Positions 1 to 10,342 of a DNA stretch of 64,000 nucleotides are shown piece by piece. A program made the translations under genes and the position numbers. Under the pieces are notes generated by a model. It searched no databases. It saw only the letters and a program-made list of their open reading frames with translations, and was not told the DNA's origin. Origin of the DNA: CAWAYH01 sp963786195 (lineage in GTDB: Bacteria > Acidobacteriota > Vicinamibacteria > Vicinamibacterales > 2-12-FULL-66-21); contig CAWAYH010000010.1 in the NCBI GenBank assembly GCA_963786195.1, positions 1 through 64,000 on the forward strand. The letters are read 5' to 3'. Positions within the stretch are counted from its first letter, which is position 1, and each line of letters starts with the position of its first letter.

Positions 1-1400
1 CAGCGCCAGCGAGCCGCGCCTGAAGGTCGAACAGGACCTGGACGACCTGCAGCGTGCCGCGATCAGATGCTCAGCGACGGCGAGGGGCTGTCCTGCTCGC
101 CAGCTCCGGCGCGACGGCGAGGATCTCGCCCCCCTCCACCACGCATCTGTCGCACGCCGACCTCCCTTACCCGACGGTCACGTCGCTACGGCAAGCTGGT
201 GAAGCTGGACAGCTCGGCTTCAAGCTGTATCGCGCGCGCCGAATCGAGACGATCGCAGAAGGTCATGTCCGAGTTCTTCAGCGCGCTGGGCAAGTTCCGC
301 GGCACGCTCCGGCTCGACGCTGGGCGGCGAGGTGCAGTTCGGCATCCTCGACGCGCGGGCCCGGAACCACCCAGTGCGCTCGAGGCTGTGCTCCACGGAA
401 ACCGCATCCTGATGTTCGTCGACACGCCCTATCGAATGGCGTGACCGTGACCTCCCCACGCTTCGACGGTACCTGAAGCCTGCGGCAGCGGACGACGATG
501 CTGCTGGAAGCCTGGACCATCATCAACTTCTACGACTGGCGTCGTTCGGTTTACTTGTCGACTAGTCGAAGAAGCGAAGAGCTTATGCTCGAAGCGATGA
601 ACGACTCCGGCCAGGACTATGCGACGGTCGCGAACAAGGCGCTCAACGAACGGCGACCGATCGATCCGACTCGAAGGCAAGCGTGCTGCGCGTACTCGAA
701 CGGGGCGCCTACGACGTGGATCTGTTCATGCTGATCAACGAGAATGGCAAGGGCAACGGCTTACTGAGCACGCTGGTACGAGCTGGGCCAGACGACGACA
801 AGGACGACTCGAAGAAGACCAGCGTCCTGGGGGTCCTATCTTCGTGGCCGAGGCGTCGACCTTCAACGAGGCGCTCCTCATCGACTACATGATGAAGCAA
901 TCAAGGACGCCTGAATGAGGCTGTCGCTGCTCGGAAACTGACCTCGAGGGGATCAAGGCCACGGTGTCCGCCAGACCGAGTCCGCGGAAATCGAGCCGGA
1001 ATTCACGAAGATGTCGAAGGTCAGCCGATCACCGGCGAAGCGCTGGACAAGCTCGACGCGGTAGATCACCAGGAAGAACGACGGCGACGACAAGAAGGTG
1101 CGCGGATCGTGGACGACGAGATCGCCACGGTAGCGGGTGTTGATCCGTACTTCATCCGGAACTCTCGACGTTCTTCGAGTACGTGATGTCATTCACGGCC
1201 TGTCTGTGCTGGCGGAAAAGGTGATGGCGGTGACCGGTGGCCACGAAGAACTTACCCGGCGTTCTGGTTCGGTGGGTCGTATCCGATCGATCTGCTGAAG
1301 GGACGCCGGCGTCGACATGCAACGAATGGGATGAAGTGTGGAACTGACGATCAAAAGATGAACCGTGTGATGGACGAGATGGAAAGTGCTGAAGAATGTG
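1..1400 (+). pseudogene. pepF: Oligoendopeptidase F (M3 family) C-terminal part, heavily frameshifted
   Basis: The reading frame changes every 30-150 bases, but the joined pieces follow the M3/PepF order. At about 590-650 there is GQDYATVANKALNER. At about 683-760 follows GAYDVDLFMLINENGKGN, matching the usual GAYDVHPFMLINYNGK. A damaged zinc-motif segment lies near 770-800, where HELGH is expected and LV-ELG can be pieced together. FVAEASTFNEALL is at 834-890, PITGEALDKLDA near 1023-1060, VDDEIATVAGVDPYF near 1110-1155, SYPIDLLKG near 1275-1300 and MNRVMDEME near 1360-1385. The family hydrolyses short peptides in the cytosol through a zinc HEXXH site. The 5' part lies outside the window. Third-position GC is high in the plus-strand pieces, and I noticed no stops other than those produced by frame changes, so assembly indels are likelier than true decay. 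Family is fairly sure; intactness in the organism is unknown. Confidence 0.72.
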
Positions 1401-2449
1401 CTTTACGTGGAAGCGAAACCAGCGGTACCTGCAGCTACGGCTGCTGTCGTGGACTCCGGAGGCGATCTTGCGGCCGGTCGCCAGCCGACCCGTTCCGTAC
1501 CCAGCCGACGCGCGTCCGACCTGCTGTAGACTGCTGCGGCCCGCAGATCGTCCTGACTTTAGCACGTCCTGGGCGTGTGATCCAGGCAGAGGCACACGTC
1601 GAGCGGCGTGTCCGCGTGGACGGGGGTGCTTGCGCTGCATCGTGTTCCTGAAGAGCTCGGCCAGCGTGACGGTGAGCTGCAGACGCTGAAGCTGGCGGCC
1701 GAATTCGATGTGAATCCGCAACCGCCATCGACGCCTTCGCTGAAGCGGAGCGCGGCCAGCGTCGTGCGGCGCAGCGAATCGAGTCCACGGCGAGCGGAAC
1801 GAGGTCACGGCGGCGCGATCGAGCACGTAGCGATACGTGGCGCTCAGCGCGTCGATGAATGCGGCGAACGGCTGCGCGTTTGACCAGGCGGTACAAGCGC
1901 GGCGAGGTCGTCGAACAGAAAGTGCAGATGGACCTCACGGCCGAAGCGCTCCAGCTCGGCCTCGAGCTCGCCTTCTCCGTCGCCTCGCTCCAGACGATCG
2001 CTTTTCGAGTCGTGGAGCAGAACATTGGAGGTGTGCGTGATGCGACCACCACTGTCACGATGCCGAAGCAGCGCTATCGGCAATGCAGACGCGCGCCTGG
2101 ATCGCGGCACATGTTCCTCACATCGACATGAGCAGGGCACGCGGGCATCGTAGAAGGACGACGGCCAGCAGCGCCGCCAGACGGCGTGACGGACGAAGTA
2201 CGTCTTCGTGCTGCTGGATCCGGGAAGACAGCCCACCGGTTCCTCTTCCCAGATGAGCAGCGCGACTCGAAGCGCTAAATACGCCGAGCAGTCCTGCGCC
2301 GCGGCGAGAGGTCATCATCACAGGCCGGAACAGTTGGGAGTGCCAGGCCAATGCAACGAAGGGCTCATCAACAGCCTGCGAGAGGCGCGACCTTGGGATT
2401 CCGTGGCGTCCTCCACCTGTGCCATTGATTGACGCTATCAGTGTGGGAC
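1401..2449. other. Unassigned, indel-degraded stretch between pepF and the aminotransferase
   Basis: About 1 kb with no frame open for more than roughly 90 codons that also looks like protein. Fragments on both strands have coding-like composition. On plus, about 1889-2061 reads VVEQKVQMDLTAEALQLG. On minus, the same bases give ELEAELERFGREVHLHFLF. I could not tie either reading to a known family. Given the state of both neighbours, this probably holds one or two small genes broken by the same indel noise. No RNA gene or mobile element was recognised here. Confidence 0.3.
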
Positions 2450-3768
2450 GAGCGCCACAAGGCAGGCGTGCCGGGGACGCTCAATTGGAGGGCACGTTCG
2501 AGAAGAAGTGACGGATCTTCTTCAGAGGCCGTCATGGAACTGCCAACAGCGGCGACGCGCTCGATCGATGTCGCTGCAGGCTCAGAATCCGTGCGCGAAA
2601 ATCGGAGGCCGCCGCGATCCGTGCCTCGCGTGGCGAAACAATCGTCTCCTGATAGAGCGCTCGTGCAGCCTCTCGCGTCCAGCCTGTGTACAAGGAGACG
2701 ACGGTGCCGAACGGGGGGGATCGGCGTGGTCCAGATTTGACGCCGTGATGCGCCGCAGCCCTCGATCAGTGGGCCAGCTCGCGCGAACGACGCTCGAGCG
2801 CGGGGCGGCCGACCTTCGACTGAATCGCCAGCTCGCCTCTCGCAGTCCCGATCGTCGGCGGGTTCGTCCGCTGCCCAGAAGCCCTCCATCGTCAATGAAA
2901 TGCCGACGTCGCCGGATAGCAGGCTCATGGATGCTCGGCTCGATGGCGATCGTGCACGCGCTGGTTGACGTAGTAGACGCCGTTCTCCTTCGGCCGCACG
3001 CCGCCACTTGTGGGCGCTCCCGCTGTAGAATTCCGGCTGGGCTCGGCGAGATGGTCGTCGAGCACGCTGAAGACCGCGCGCCGTCCACGACGGACAGGGC
3101 GCTGTTCCCCGCCAGCTCGGACGGCTCGGCGAACCGGCATCAGGTCGCTCAGGTCTGCCGTCACGTGGGTGACGGCGACGATCGCGCGTGCGCGGCGTCA
3201 GCTGGCGGCGAAACGCGTCCGACGGAGTACTCCGCGCCGGGATGCGGGATGACCTGATCGACGACACAGGACGGGTGAACCGAAGCGCTCGGCCTTCTGA
3301 CGCCATGCGGCGATGTTCGGACGGTTGCGAGAGATCAGCAGCAACTCGTCGCCTGCTTCGGATCGAGCCCGCACGAGACGATGTTGTTCGACTCGCTCGT
3401 TGTGCGGGTGATGACGTTTCCTCGGGCGTCGACGCGCAGGTGAGCGGCGAGCGCTTTGCGTCGTCGTCGCGGCCTTCGTGCTGTTTCTGGCGGTCTGCGA
3501 AGACGGATCGCGATCGACCGAGCGCGTGCCGTCGAAGTACCGCCTCGATCACGCGCGCCGGCGACGGACACAGGTTGGCCGCGTTGAGGCAGACGTAGCC
3601 GGAAGGCATCACGAACTGGTCCGGATGTCGGACCAGAAGCGCTCGTCAGCGACCGTGCGCGCGGTGGGGACAGGACTCGTCGACCAGGCCGCCGTCGTGC
3701 GGCAAACAGCGCGGCCGAGCCCCCGAACGCGAACAGTTGCGCGAACTCCGCCGGCTTCGTTGTGCCAT
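2450..3768 (-). pseudogene. Class V aminotransferase (PLP-dependent, isopenicillin-N-epimerase-like), frameshifted
   Basis: Starts at an ATG at 3768 preceded by GGAGG, with a TATAAT at 3788-3793 on the minus strand just upstream. Assembled across frames it reads MPSGYVCLNAANLCPSP near the N terminus, then KALAAHLRVDARGNVITRTTSESNNIV (given here as consecutive pieces), then VVHVTADLSDLMPV, then the cofactor-lysine region YSGSAHKW followed by KENGVYYVNQRVHDR, and a C-terminal GLRFS near 2600. This order and the SAHKW lysine are typical of class V fold-type I enzymes such as selenocysteine lyase/isopenicillin N epimerase relatives. Frames switch roughly every 50-100 bases, as in the upstream pepF pieces. 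The exact 3' end is uncertain (2380-2530). The substrate cannot be inferred. Confidence 0.68.
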
Positions 3769-3798
3769 TTGTTCGCCTCCAACGGGCATTATAGGGGC

Positions 3799-3990
3799 GA
3801 ACGGTTTCGGTTTTCGGTTTCGGTTCTCGGTTTTCGGTTATCGGTTCTGTGCTCGGTTATCGGTTGGGGTGTCGGTTCTGCCGATCGTCGGTTAGGTGGG
3901 GATTTCGCAGAACCGAGCACCAACCGGAAACCGATAACCAAGAACCGACAACCGACAACCGACAACCGATAACCGATAACCGATAACCGT
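3799..3990. repeat. Degenerate CGGTTAT/ATAACCG repeat, arms in inverted orientation
   Basis: The left arm (3799-3893) is made of degenerate 6-8-base units on the theme TCGGTT(A/T/C). The right arm (3910-3989) has the complementary theme ACCGATA/ACCGACA. A centre of about 16 bases separates them, so single-stranded DNA or RNA could fold into a long imperfect hairpin. Translation gives only low-complexity strings rich in YRLSV, so no protein is called. It lies just beyond the stop of the patatin gene and upstream of the aminotransferase. Confidence 0.85.
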
Positions 3991-3992
3991 AG

Positions 3993-6200
3993 TTATCTGA
4001 ACAGCTTGCCGACCCCGAAGAGAATTCGCCAGTCTCCACCTGACCCGACGGTGACGGCGGTCAGCACCGGGCCGATGAGCGTGTCGAGGATGATGCCGGT
4101 GCCGAAGTTCGTCTGCAGGTCGACGTCCTCGTGGCTGTTGAACGCGGCGCCGTTCTCGAGCCACGCGCCGGCGAACACCGAGCCGCCGATGAAGTCCGGC
4201 AGCCTGCCCACCCGCCGGAGATAGCCGGCCGTGAGGACGCCGAAATGGTCGCCGCGGCGCTCGCCAATCCCGAAGGCGTCGAGGCGGAATGGCTGACCGA
4301 GCGTGAACTGCGCCGTGGGCAGCGGACGACCGTCGAACGAGGTTCCTCCGGACGCGACGAGGAACAGCCGGTTGGCGCGTCGATAACTCCAGAATTGTAC
4401 GGCGGTGCCTTCGAGCTGTGTGACCTTGTCGTTCGTGCGATCGAAGCTCACGATGTCGGGCGACTCCAGGTAGTAAGTCAGCACCACGCCGGCGAGCAGC
4501 CCGCGGGAGGGCACGATCGGACTGTCCTGCCCGTCCCACGCCCATTTCGCCATGCCGACCGTCTCGCAGCCCCGACAGCTCCGGCAGACGTGGATCCCCT
4601 GAATGCACGCCGGCATCCAGCCAGCCCACCCGGATCCCGCCGGTCAGCTCGCTTTCGCGTGCGACGTTCAGTCCGAGATCGCCCCCTGCGAGCATCCGAC
4701 CCTCTCTGTCACGGCCACGTTCTGTTCCTCGACGAACACGTCGAAGGTCCGTTTGCTGGCCGCGGCATACGGGCGGACGAACAGGCGCGAGCCGACGATC
4801 GGGCGATACCAGGACGTGGCGATCGACGGATCCGACCCGAGGACGGCATCGATGCGCAGCTCCGTGCTCGTGCCCAGGACGTCGAACGCCAGATAGCGGC
4901 CGGCAACCTGCGCGCGAAAATCATCCGACGCCGTGTTCTCGAGATTGATGCGCATCATCAGGAACGGCGGCGCGTATGTTTTCTCCTTGCACGGATCATG
5001 AGGCCTTCGCGACCCGGAGACCCGTGATCAGCCAGGTCAGCCCTTCGTAGCGATCGAGGCCCGACAGCCTCGCGAGATCTCTTCGAGGGAGGGCACGTCG
5101 AGCGCAACGCTCGATATGGTGTGCGAGCTGGCGCCTGACGAGAATCGCATCGACCTGCGTCAGGCCCGCGGTCGCGATGAACTGCGGCTGCGGAATCGTT
5201 GTCCGGCGGCGCGCGGTACGCGGCGTCGAGCCACACCTTCCACTCGGCCTCGCTCACGGCGTACTTCAGGAGTTCCGCGCTCATCTTGTCCGCGGCTTCA
5301 TAGCCGCGCTTGATGAGATCGTCGCTGCGCCGCCAGGCGAGCGCGCCGAACCCGGTGACGTCGACGGTGATCATGTGATCGGCCGCGGCGATCGCGCGCC
5401 GCGTGTTCGCGCGCATCATCGAGTCGAGGGTTGAGCCGAGGAGTCCGAACAGCGAGTAGTCGACCGATGTCGTCGGCGAGTATCCGACGTCGATGGCAAC
5501 CACCGCGGTGGCGCCCATGTCCCGGACGACGTCGGCCGGGATGTTGTCGAGCGTCCCGCCGTCGACGAGGACGCGATCGCCAACTTGCACCGGCGGAAAG
5601 ACACCCGGCAGCGACATCGTGGCGCGCATGGCCTGGGCCAGCGAGCCACTGTCGATCACGATGCGTTCCGCCTTGATCAAGTCCGTCGCGATCGTACGCA
5701 GCGGCGTCGGCAGATCGTCGAAGCGTTCGAGCGCAAAATACGGGGCCGCGATGCGCGCCAGCAGCAAATCGACCTGCTGTCCGTTGTTGAGCGCCGTGGG
5801 CGGCACGATGCCGCCCTTGAGCCCGAATTCCAGGCGCGACGGATAACTTCGCGCGTCCTCCTTGCGCCGGTAGGTTCTTGTAGGCGAACGAGGAACTGCC
5901 GAACATCACGTCCCAGTCGGTCTGCGTGATCAAATCACGCAGCTCTGCCGCGGACATGCCCGACGCGAACGCGCCGCCGATCAGCCCGCCCATGCTCGTG
6001 CCGGCGACGAGATCGATCGGGACGCGGTGCTCCTCGAACCACTGGATCACGCCGATGTGGGCGATCCCTCGGGCGCTTCCGCCGCCAAAGGCGACGCCAA
6101 TCCGGCGCGGCGGCTGCGCGTGCGCCGGAGGGGCACCGAGCACCAGCGCGACGAGAAGCCCGACGATCGCCGCCTTCCGCAGGGTGTGTGCAACGTGCAT
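3993..6200 (-). CDS. PlpD-type patatin-like phospholipase with C-terminal outer-membrane barrel (several frameshifts)
   Basis: Starts at the ATG at 6200; the leader MHVAHTLRKAAIVGLLVALV ending APPAHAQ is a signal peptide. The patatin domain follows, with the oxyanion loop GGGSARG, nucleophile motif GTSMGG and the second dyad residue in VDGGTLDNIPA. After about residue 330 comes a linker (TAGLTQVDAILVRRQLAHHI) of the POTRA-like kind. A beta-barrel then reads LRIDAVLGSDPSIATSWYRP and VLTYYLESPDIVSFDRT, ending GVGKLFR. The total of about 735 residues matches the PlpD/FplA type Vd autotransporters, whose lipase domain is carried to the cell surface by its own 16-strand barrel. Frame shifts near 5850, 5160, 4985, 4690 and 4600 break it; every segment is otherwise intact, so I treat them as sequencing indels. 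Expected activity is phospholipase A1/A2. Confidence 0.8.
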
Positions 6201-6216
6201 CAGGCTGAACCTGAGT

Positions 6217-7519
6217 CTAGAAAATGACCTTCCATCGAATGCGCGAAGAAGGCCCGCGTCTCGGACCGTCTGAGAAACGGATCGATGATCTGGAGATCGG
6301 CGGTGATGCGGCTCCACCCGATCGGCGTCCAGGTGTAGGACAGCTCGGCGCCCTGCTCGTTGCGAATCCGAAGGGGGGGGGAACGGCTCGAGGGTCTCCT
6401 CGAAGTCGCCGCTGATGTCGTTGTAGAAATAGGCCGATGCCGAACGAGTCCATGCTGCGGCCCTCGAACGGGCTCGCGCCGCCGACGCCGGCGAAGGCCT
6501 GGACCTTCAACAAGCTTGGATTGCCGTCGGAGAACGCGAGCATGCCGAACACGCCGACCCCTTTGGTCGGGTCGTTGGGATGCATCCAGGTGAATTGATC
6601 GACGGAGACGTTGAACGTCCACGTGCCCCGTTCCTCGGCCAGCGGAACGTCCAGCTCCGGAATGAACACCCACGGGTTCTGGGAGAGCGACGTGCCCTCG
6701 AACGAGCTGAATTCGCCGCCGACGCTGATTCCGCCAGGCTTCGTCTTGGAGAGTTTGACCGGCAGTCCGACGTTCCACATCAATGTGGCGCCGTTTTCGA
6801 AGAACCCGTCCTCGGTGGATTCGATCAACCCGACCGTCACCGCCGGCCTCCCGCCATAGAGATAGCTGAACATGACACCTTCCGCCACCGGGGGAATTGT
6901 GCGCGCTGACACCGGGGGCGCGACGAAGGACAGGTTCATGAAGCGATCGATGCCTTCACCGCCGGTAAACGGGTGAGCGCTGTAGGCATCCAGAAAGTTG
7001 AAGCGCCCGAACGACAGCGCGAATTTCTTCTCCAGGATCTGTGTGGCGTACAGCGCGCTCAGCTGGGCTTCTGTTCCGTCGCGATCGGGAAACAGCAGCG
7101 CCGTGCTCGTGGGAATCAGCGTGCCGCCCGCGACCAGCGGGACGTCGCCGTAGCGCAGCATGAAATGCGCGTCCACCGAGAACCCGTCCCACGCGACCTT
7201 GCTCGAGATCGCTCTTCGACTTCACGTCGAACTTGCCGCCGTAGTCGAACCCGCGGTCGTCGTCTCCGACCGGCACCCAGTCGAAGAACTGCGTCCAGCT
7301 CAAGTCGAGCGTCGTCCCTCGATCTTTGAGTTTCGTCCGGTTTCCGCCCCAGTCGCCGGTGAGCTCGGGCCTCTTCAGCCAGTCGATCACCGGAGCCGGT
7401 TGGGCCGGCGCCGGGGTCTGAGCGGATGTGGCAGCCGGAAGTGCAAGAAAGAGACTGAAGGCAACGGCTCCGGCGTGGAGAGTGAGTGACGGGACACGGG
7501 CAAGGACTCTGTTCTGCAT
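6217..7519 (-). CDS. Carbohydrate-selective porin, OprB family (frameshifted)
   Basis: The start at 7519 gives MQNRVLARVPSLTLHAGAVA and a cleavage region PAATSAQ, a signal peptide. The mature start, LKRPELTGDWGGNRTKLKDRG, carries the LTGDWGG hallmark of OprB porins (shown here as the diagnostic first segment). Repeated amphipathic strands follow (FALSFGRFNFLDAYSAHPF, WTFNVSVDQFTWMHPND), with a C-terminal KVIF ending in phenylalanine as barrel proteins do. Breaks in frame occur near 7190, near 6430 and at a nine-G run at 6373-6381. The end is set to the stop after KVIF. It should form an outer-membrane channel for sugars or other small solutes. An ATG at 7567 would add 16 residues. It lies just upstream of the patatin gene on the same strand, 16 bases away. 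Confidence 0.78.
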
Positions 7520-7660
7520 CGTATTGATCACCTGTCGCGTAACGTTAGCGTCCGCCGACTGTAACATTTTGAGCGTGCTCGCGAAAACAGGTGCCCGGAG
7601 CTCGAGCGGCCACCGGTGATCCGCGACTGGTCGTGGGTTTCGAGCAGGTAACCCGGCCGC

Positions 7661-8008
7661 TCAGGCAGACTCACGGCCCTCCGCGTACTTCTCGATGTCT
7701 TTCTCGAGGAAGTAGTTCAGCACCGTCCTGATCAAGGCGATCGCGCCCAGCTTGCCGACGCTGTCCCAGCTCGGCGTAATCGACGAGCGGATGATGTCGG
7801 CGCCCAGCTCGAATTCCAGCGCCAGCAGCATCCACATGGCGAAGCGCACCCAGATTTCCTTGCGCCGGACGACCGCCCGGGCTGGGTGAGCGTAGCGCCG
7901 GAGGAGCAGCAAGACGGCTTCGACGGCACCGACGGCAATCAGGATGATCGCGACGGCTTCGACCCCTAGCGCGACGAACCCCGCGACGGTCTTGAACAGT
8001 TCTTCCAT
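7661..8008 (-). CDS. DUF1622 family membrane protein
   Basis: 115 residues. There are two N-terminal hydrophobic stretches (GFVALGVEAVAIILIAVGAV and the leucine-rich segment after it). A basic loop, RRKEIWVRFAMWMLLALEFE, comes next, then the conserved family end LNYFLEKDIEKYAEG. Length and the LEFELGADII / IRTVLNYFL motifs fit DUF1622, an inner-membrane family of unknown function. The start ATG is at 8008. It is divergent from the aquaporin gene, with 131 bases between the two starts, which must hold both promoters. Nothing in the sequence suggests a substrate. Confidence 0.85.
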   Translation of the reverse strand: MEELFKTVAGFVALGVEAVAIILIAVGAVEAVLLLLRRYAHPARAVVRRKEIWVRFAMWMLLALEFELGADIIRSSITPSWDSVGKLGAIALIRTVLNYFLEKDIEKYAEGRESA

Positions 8009-8139
8009 CCCGTGCGGTCTCCTGTTCGACTCGACTGCATATCAAATAACGCGCCAGGTTTGGGAATCAACGGTCCTGACACATAATGCTTGCCCTGATT
8101 CGAGCCAAGACCGGCTCGGCGGTCCGAAAGGAACGAGAG

Positions 8140-8763
8140 ATGAACAAATACGCCGCGGAATTCATCGGAACGTTCTTCCTGGTGCTGACGATCGGGTGCA
8201 CGGGCATCGCGGCCGGACCCGGCGCGATTCCGCCGCTGGCAATAGGCGCGATGCTCATGGTCATGGTTTACGCGGGGGGCCACGTCTCGGGTGCCCACTA
8301 TAATCCCGCGGTCACCGTCGCGGTGTTTCTGCGGGGGCGCTGCGCCGCGTCCGACGTGCTCCCCTACTGGATTGCGCAGCTGGCGGGTGCCCTTGCGGCA
8401 GCGTTTATCCTGCGGTCCTTCACGGTCGAGGATCCCGTCACGTTCCACCCGCGCGTGCTTGCAGGCTTCGTCGCCGAGTTCCTCATGACGTTCGCGCTCG
8501 TGTACGTCGTGCTGAACGTCGCGACCGCCAAGGCCACGAGCGGCAACAGCTACTTCGGCCTCGCGATTGGCTTCACCGTGCTGGCCGGCGCATTCGCCGT
8601 CGGTCACGTCTCCGGCGGGGCGTTCAATCCTGCCGTGGCCGTCGGCGCCATGACGATGGGGATGCTGCCCTGGTCGAGCCTGTGGCTGTTCGTGGTGGCG
8701 GAGGTGCTGGCCGCCGCGGCGGGCGCCGTCGTCTTCAAGGCAATAAACCCGCAGGATCGCTGA
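8140..8763 (+). CDS. MIP-family aquaporin/glycerol facilitator
   Basis: I chose the ATG at 8140, with AAAGGA about 8 bases upstream, over an in-frame upstream start at 8086, because MNKYAAEFIGTFFLVLTIG is the usual aquaporin N terminus. The 207-residue protein has six transmembrane segments and both half-helix pore motifs: NPAV after GAHY near residue 50 and NPAV after GGAF near residue 165. It is a channel in the inner membrane for water, or for small neutral solutes. The pore-lining residues cannot be assigned by eye well enough to choose between water and glycerol. The last 29 bases overlap the 3' end of the convergent HdeD-like gene. Confidence 0.92.
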   Translation: MNKYAAEFIGTFFLVLTIGCTGIAAGPGAIPPLAIGAMLMVMVYAGGHVSGAHYNPAVTVAVFLRGRCAASDVLPYWIAQLAGALAAAFILRSFTVEDPVTFHPRVLAGFVAEFLMTFALVYVVLNVATAKATSGNSYFGLAIGFTVLAGAFAVGHVSGGAFNPAVAVGAMTMGMLPWSSLWLFVVAEVLAAAAGAVVFKAINPQDR

Positions 8764-9292
8764 CGATCACGCTGCGGAGGTGCACGGCGAGCGCGCTCAT
8801 CAGCACGCCGATCACCAGGCAGATCGCGCCAGCGAGGTACACGAGGGCCACGAGCGTCACCGGTTTGAGCATCAGGAGCACGCCGAAGCCGATCGAGGCG
8901 GCTCCGGCGGATCCGAGCAGCCAGGCGCGCGGCAGGACGTGACGGAGTTGAACCGCGGCGGCCAGTTCCAGGAGGCCGCGCAGGACCGCCCAGACGGCAA
9001 TCACCGCGAGGAGTGTAGTCAGCGTGATTGCCGGCAAGATCCACGCGGTCAGGCCGGCGAGGAGCCCCGTGATCCCGGCAACGAGGAGCGACCGGTGCGG
9101 ACCGCCTCCGCGACGCGCCGCAATGCCCGCGGCGAACTCGGTCGCCCCATCGATGACGGCATACGCGCCCCAGAGGAGTACGAGAGCGAGCAGCGCGAGG
9201 CCAGGCCGAAGAAACGCACAGAGTGCGAAGAGTACGTTGCAGATCCCGCGGATCAGCAGTACGGACCACGCGCGGGCGATCTCGTTCCGCAT
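8735..9292 (-). CDS. HdeD family (DUF308) membrane protein
   Basis: 185 residues from the ATG at 9292. Six hydrophobic helices are arranged as three helical hairpins, each with the DUF308 pattern, for example LLWGAYAVIDGATEFAAGI and GLLAGLTAWILPAITLTTLL. In enterobacteria HdeD is an inner-membrane protein linked to acid resistance at high cell density; for this family elsewhere the role is mostly untested. It is convergent with and overlaps the aquaporin stop by 29 bases, so the two transcripts share complementary 3' ends. Confidence 0.85.
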   Translation of the reverse strand: MRNEIARAWSVLLIRGICNVLFALCAFLRPGLALLALVLLWGAYAVIDGATEFAAGIAARRGGGPHRSLLVAGITGLLAGLTAWILPAITLTTLLAVIAVWAVLRGLLELAAAVQLRHVLPRAWLLGSAGAASIGFGVLLMLKPVTLVALVYLAGAICLVIGVLMSALAVHLRSVIVSDPAGLLP

Positions 9293-9327
9293 GCGCGCCT
9301 CGCCCGATTGATGGTTCGCGCCCTACC

Positions 9328-10342
9328 TTACGGCGCAGGCCGTACGATGCAGCGAAAACCGAGATGGCACGTGGAGGTATCCACCGGCTCCGGAAACCGT
9401 GCCGCGGGGCGATACCGTCGGCAGTAGTTCGGCGCGCACAGATGGGATCCGCCCTTGATGACCCGACGCGGAATCCGGACGGCGGGCTGCCTCGGATCGA
9501 TGCTCTCGGCTTCAGGACCACCGCGCGGGTTCGTTGGAATACAACAGGCCTTGGGCTCTTCGTCCGGGTGCCGCGGCGAATACCAATCCGTCGTCCATTC
9601 CCAGACGTTGCCGGTCACGTCCACGAGACCGTAGCCGTTCGGCGGAAATGCGCCGACCGGTGACGTGCCTTCGTAGCCGTCTTCCTTCAGATTCTGCCAG
9701 GGGAATTCTCCCTGCCAGTAGTTCGCCATCGGTTTTCCGTCGGGAGCCAGCTCGGTGCCCCACGCGTACTCCGCGCCGTCGAGCCCACCGCGCGCGGCGA
9801 ATTCCCACTCGGCCTCGGTTGGCAGTGCCTTGCCGGACCACGTCGCGTACGCCTCCGCATCGGGGTAGGCCACGTGGACGACCGGGTGGTCGTCGCGTCC
9901 TTTGATCGCGGAGTTCGGCCCGCGCGGATGGCGCCAGTCGGCGCCCAGGATGAACTTCCACCAGTTGTGAAAATCCCGCAGGTCCACCGGATTCGCCGGC
10001 TTCACGAACACCAGCGAACCCGGATGGAGCATTTCCTTCCGCGCGCCGGGATAGTCCGCTGGGATTCGGCGGGATCTCGGCAAACGTCACGTGACCGGTG
10101 TCTTCTACGAACTTCCTGAACGTCGCATTCGTGACGGGCGTCCGGTCCATCCAGAACCCGTCGACGCTGACGCGATGTACCGGGCGCTCCTCGGGATAGT
10201 GATCCTCGGATCCCATCTGGAACGTGCCCCCTGGGATCCAGACCATGTCTGGAAACGGACAGGGTCCCGGGGCCCTGCGAGCGGCAGTCGAGTCCGACAC
10301 GGTTATCTGGGGCATCACAATCTCACGGTTCGAGAAGGTCAT
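9328..10342 (-). CDS. Formylglycine-generating enzyme (SUMF1/FGE family), one frameshift
   Basis: The N-terminal part begins MVWIPGGTFQMGSEDHYPEE, the standard FGE opening, with DGFWMDRTPVTNATFRKFV after it. At about 10067 a CCC run appears one base too long, and the protein continues in another frame from IPADYPGARKEML. The core then has TEAEWEFAARGG, GNVWEWTTDWY and GGSHLCAPNYCRRYRPAAR. That last segment carries both catalytic cysteines in C-x4-C spacing, as in human FGE (GGSYMC...YC), and ends LGFRC. The enzyme oxidises a cysteine in C-x-P-x-R of sulfatases to formylglycine using copper and oxygen. Many bacterial relatives lack the cysteine pair, so this one looks like a true FGE. Starts at 10342 or 10315 are possible. 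No sulfatase is in the window. Confidence 0.82.

Noticed and set aside
1..2449. Degraded prophage or toxin locus at the window start
   Set aside because: Joining frames gave clear oligoendopeptidase F motifs; no phage or toxin features were found in the remaining part.
2368..3612. 414-codon minus-strand frame as a novel Arg/Ser-rich protein
   Set aside because: It is a mixture of out-of-frame parts of the class V aminotransferase, whose motifs appear when frames are joined.
3799..3990. Possible CRISPR array or tandem repeat gene
   Set aside because: Units are 6-8 bases, degenerate and inverted, with no unique spacers; the encoded strings are low complexity.
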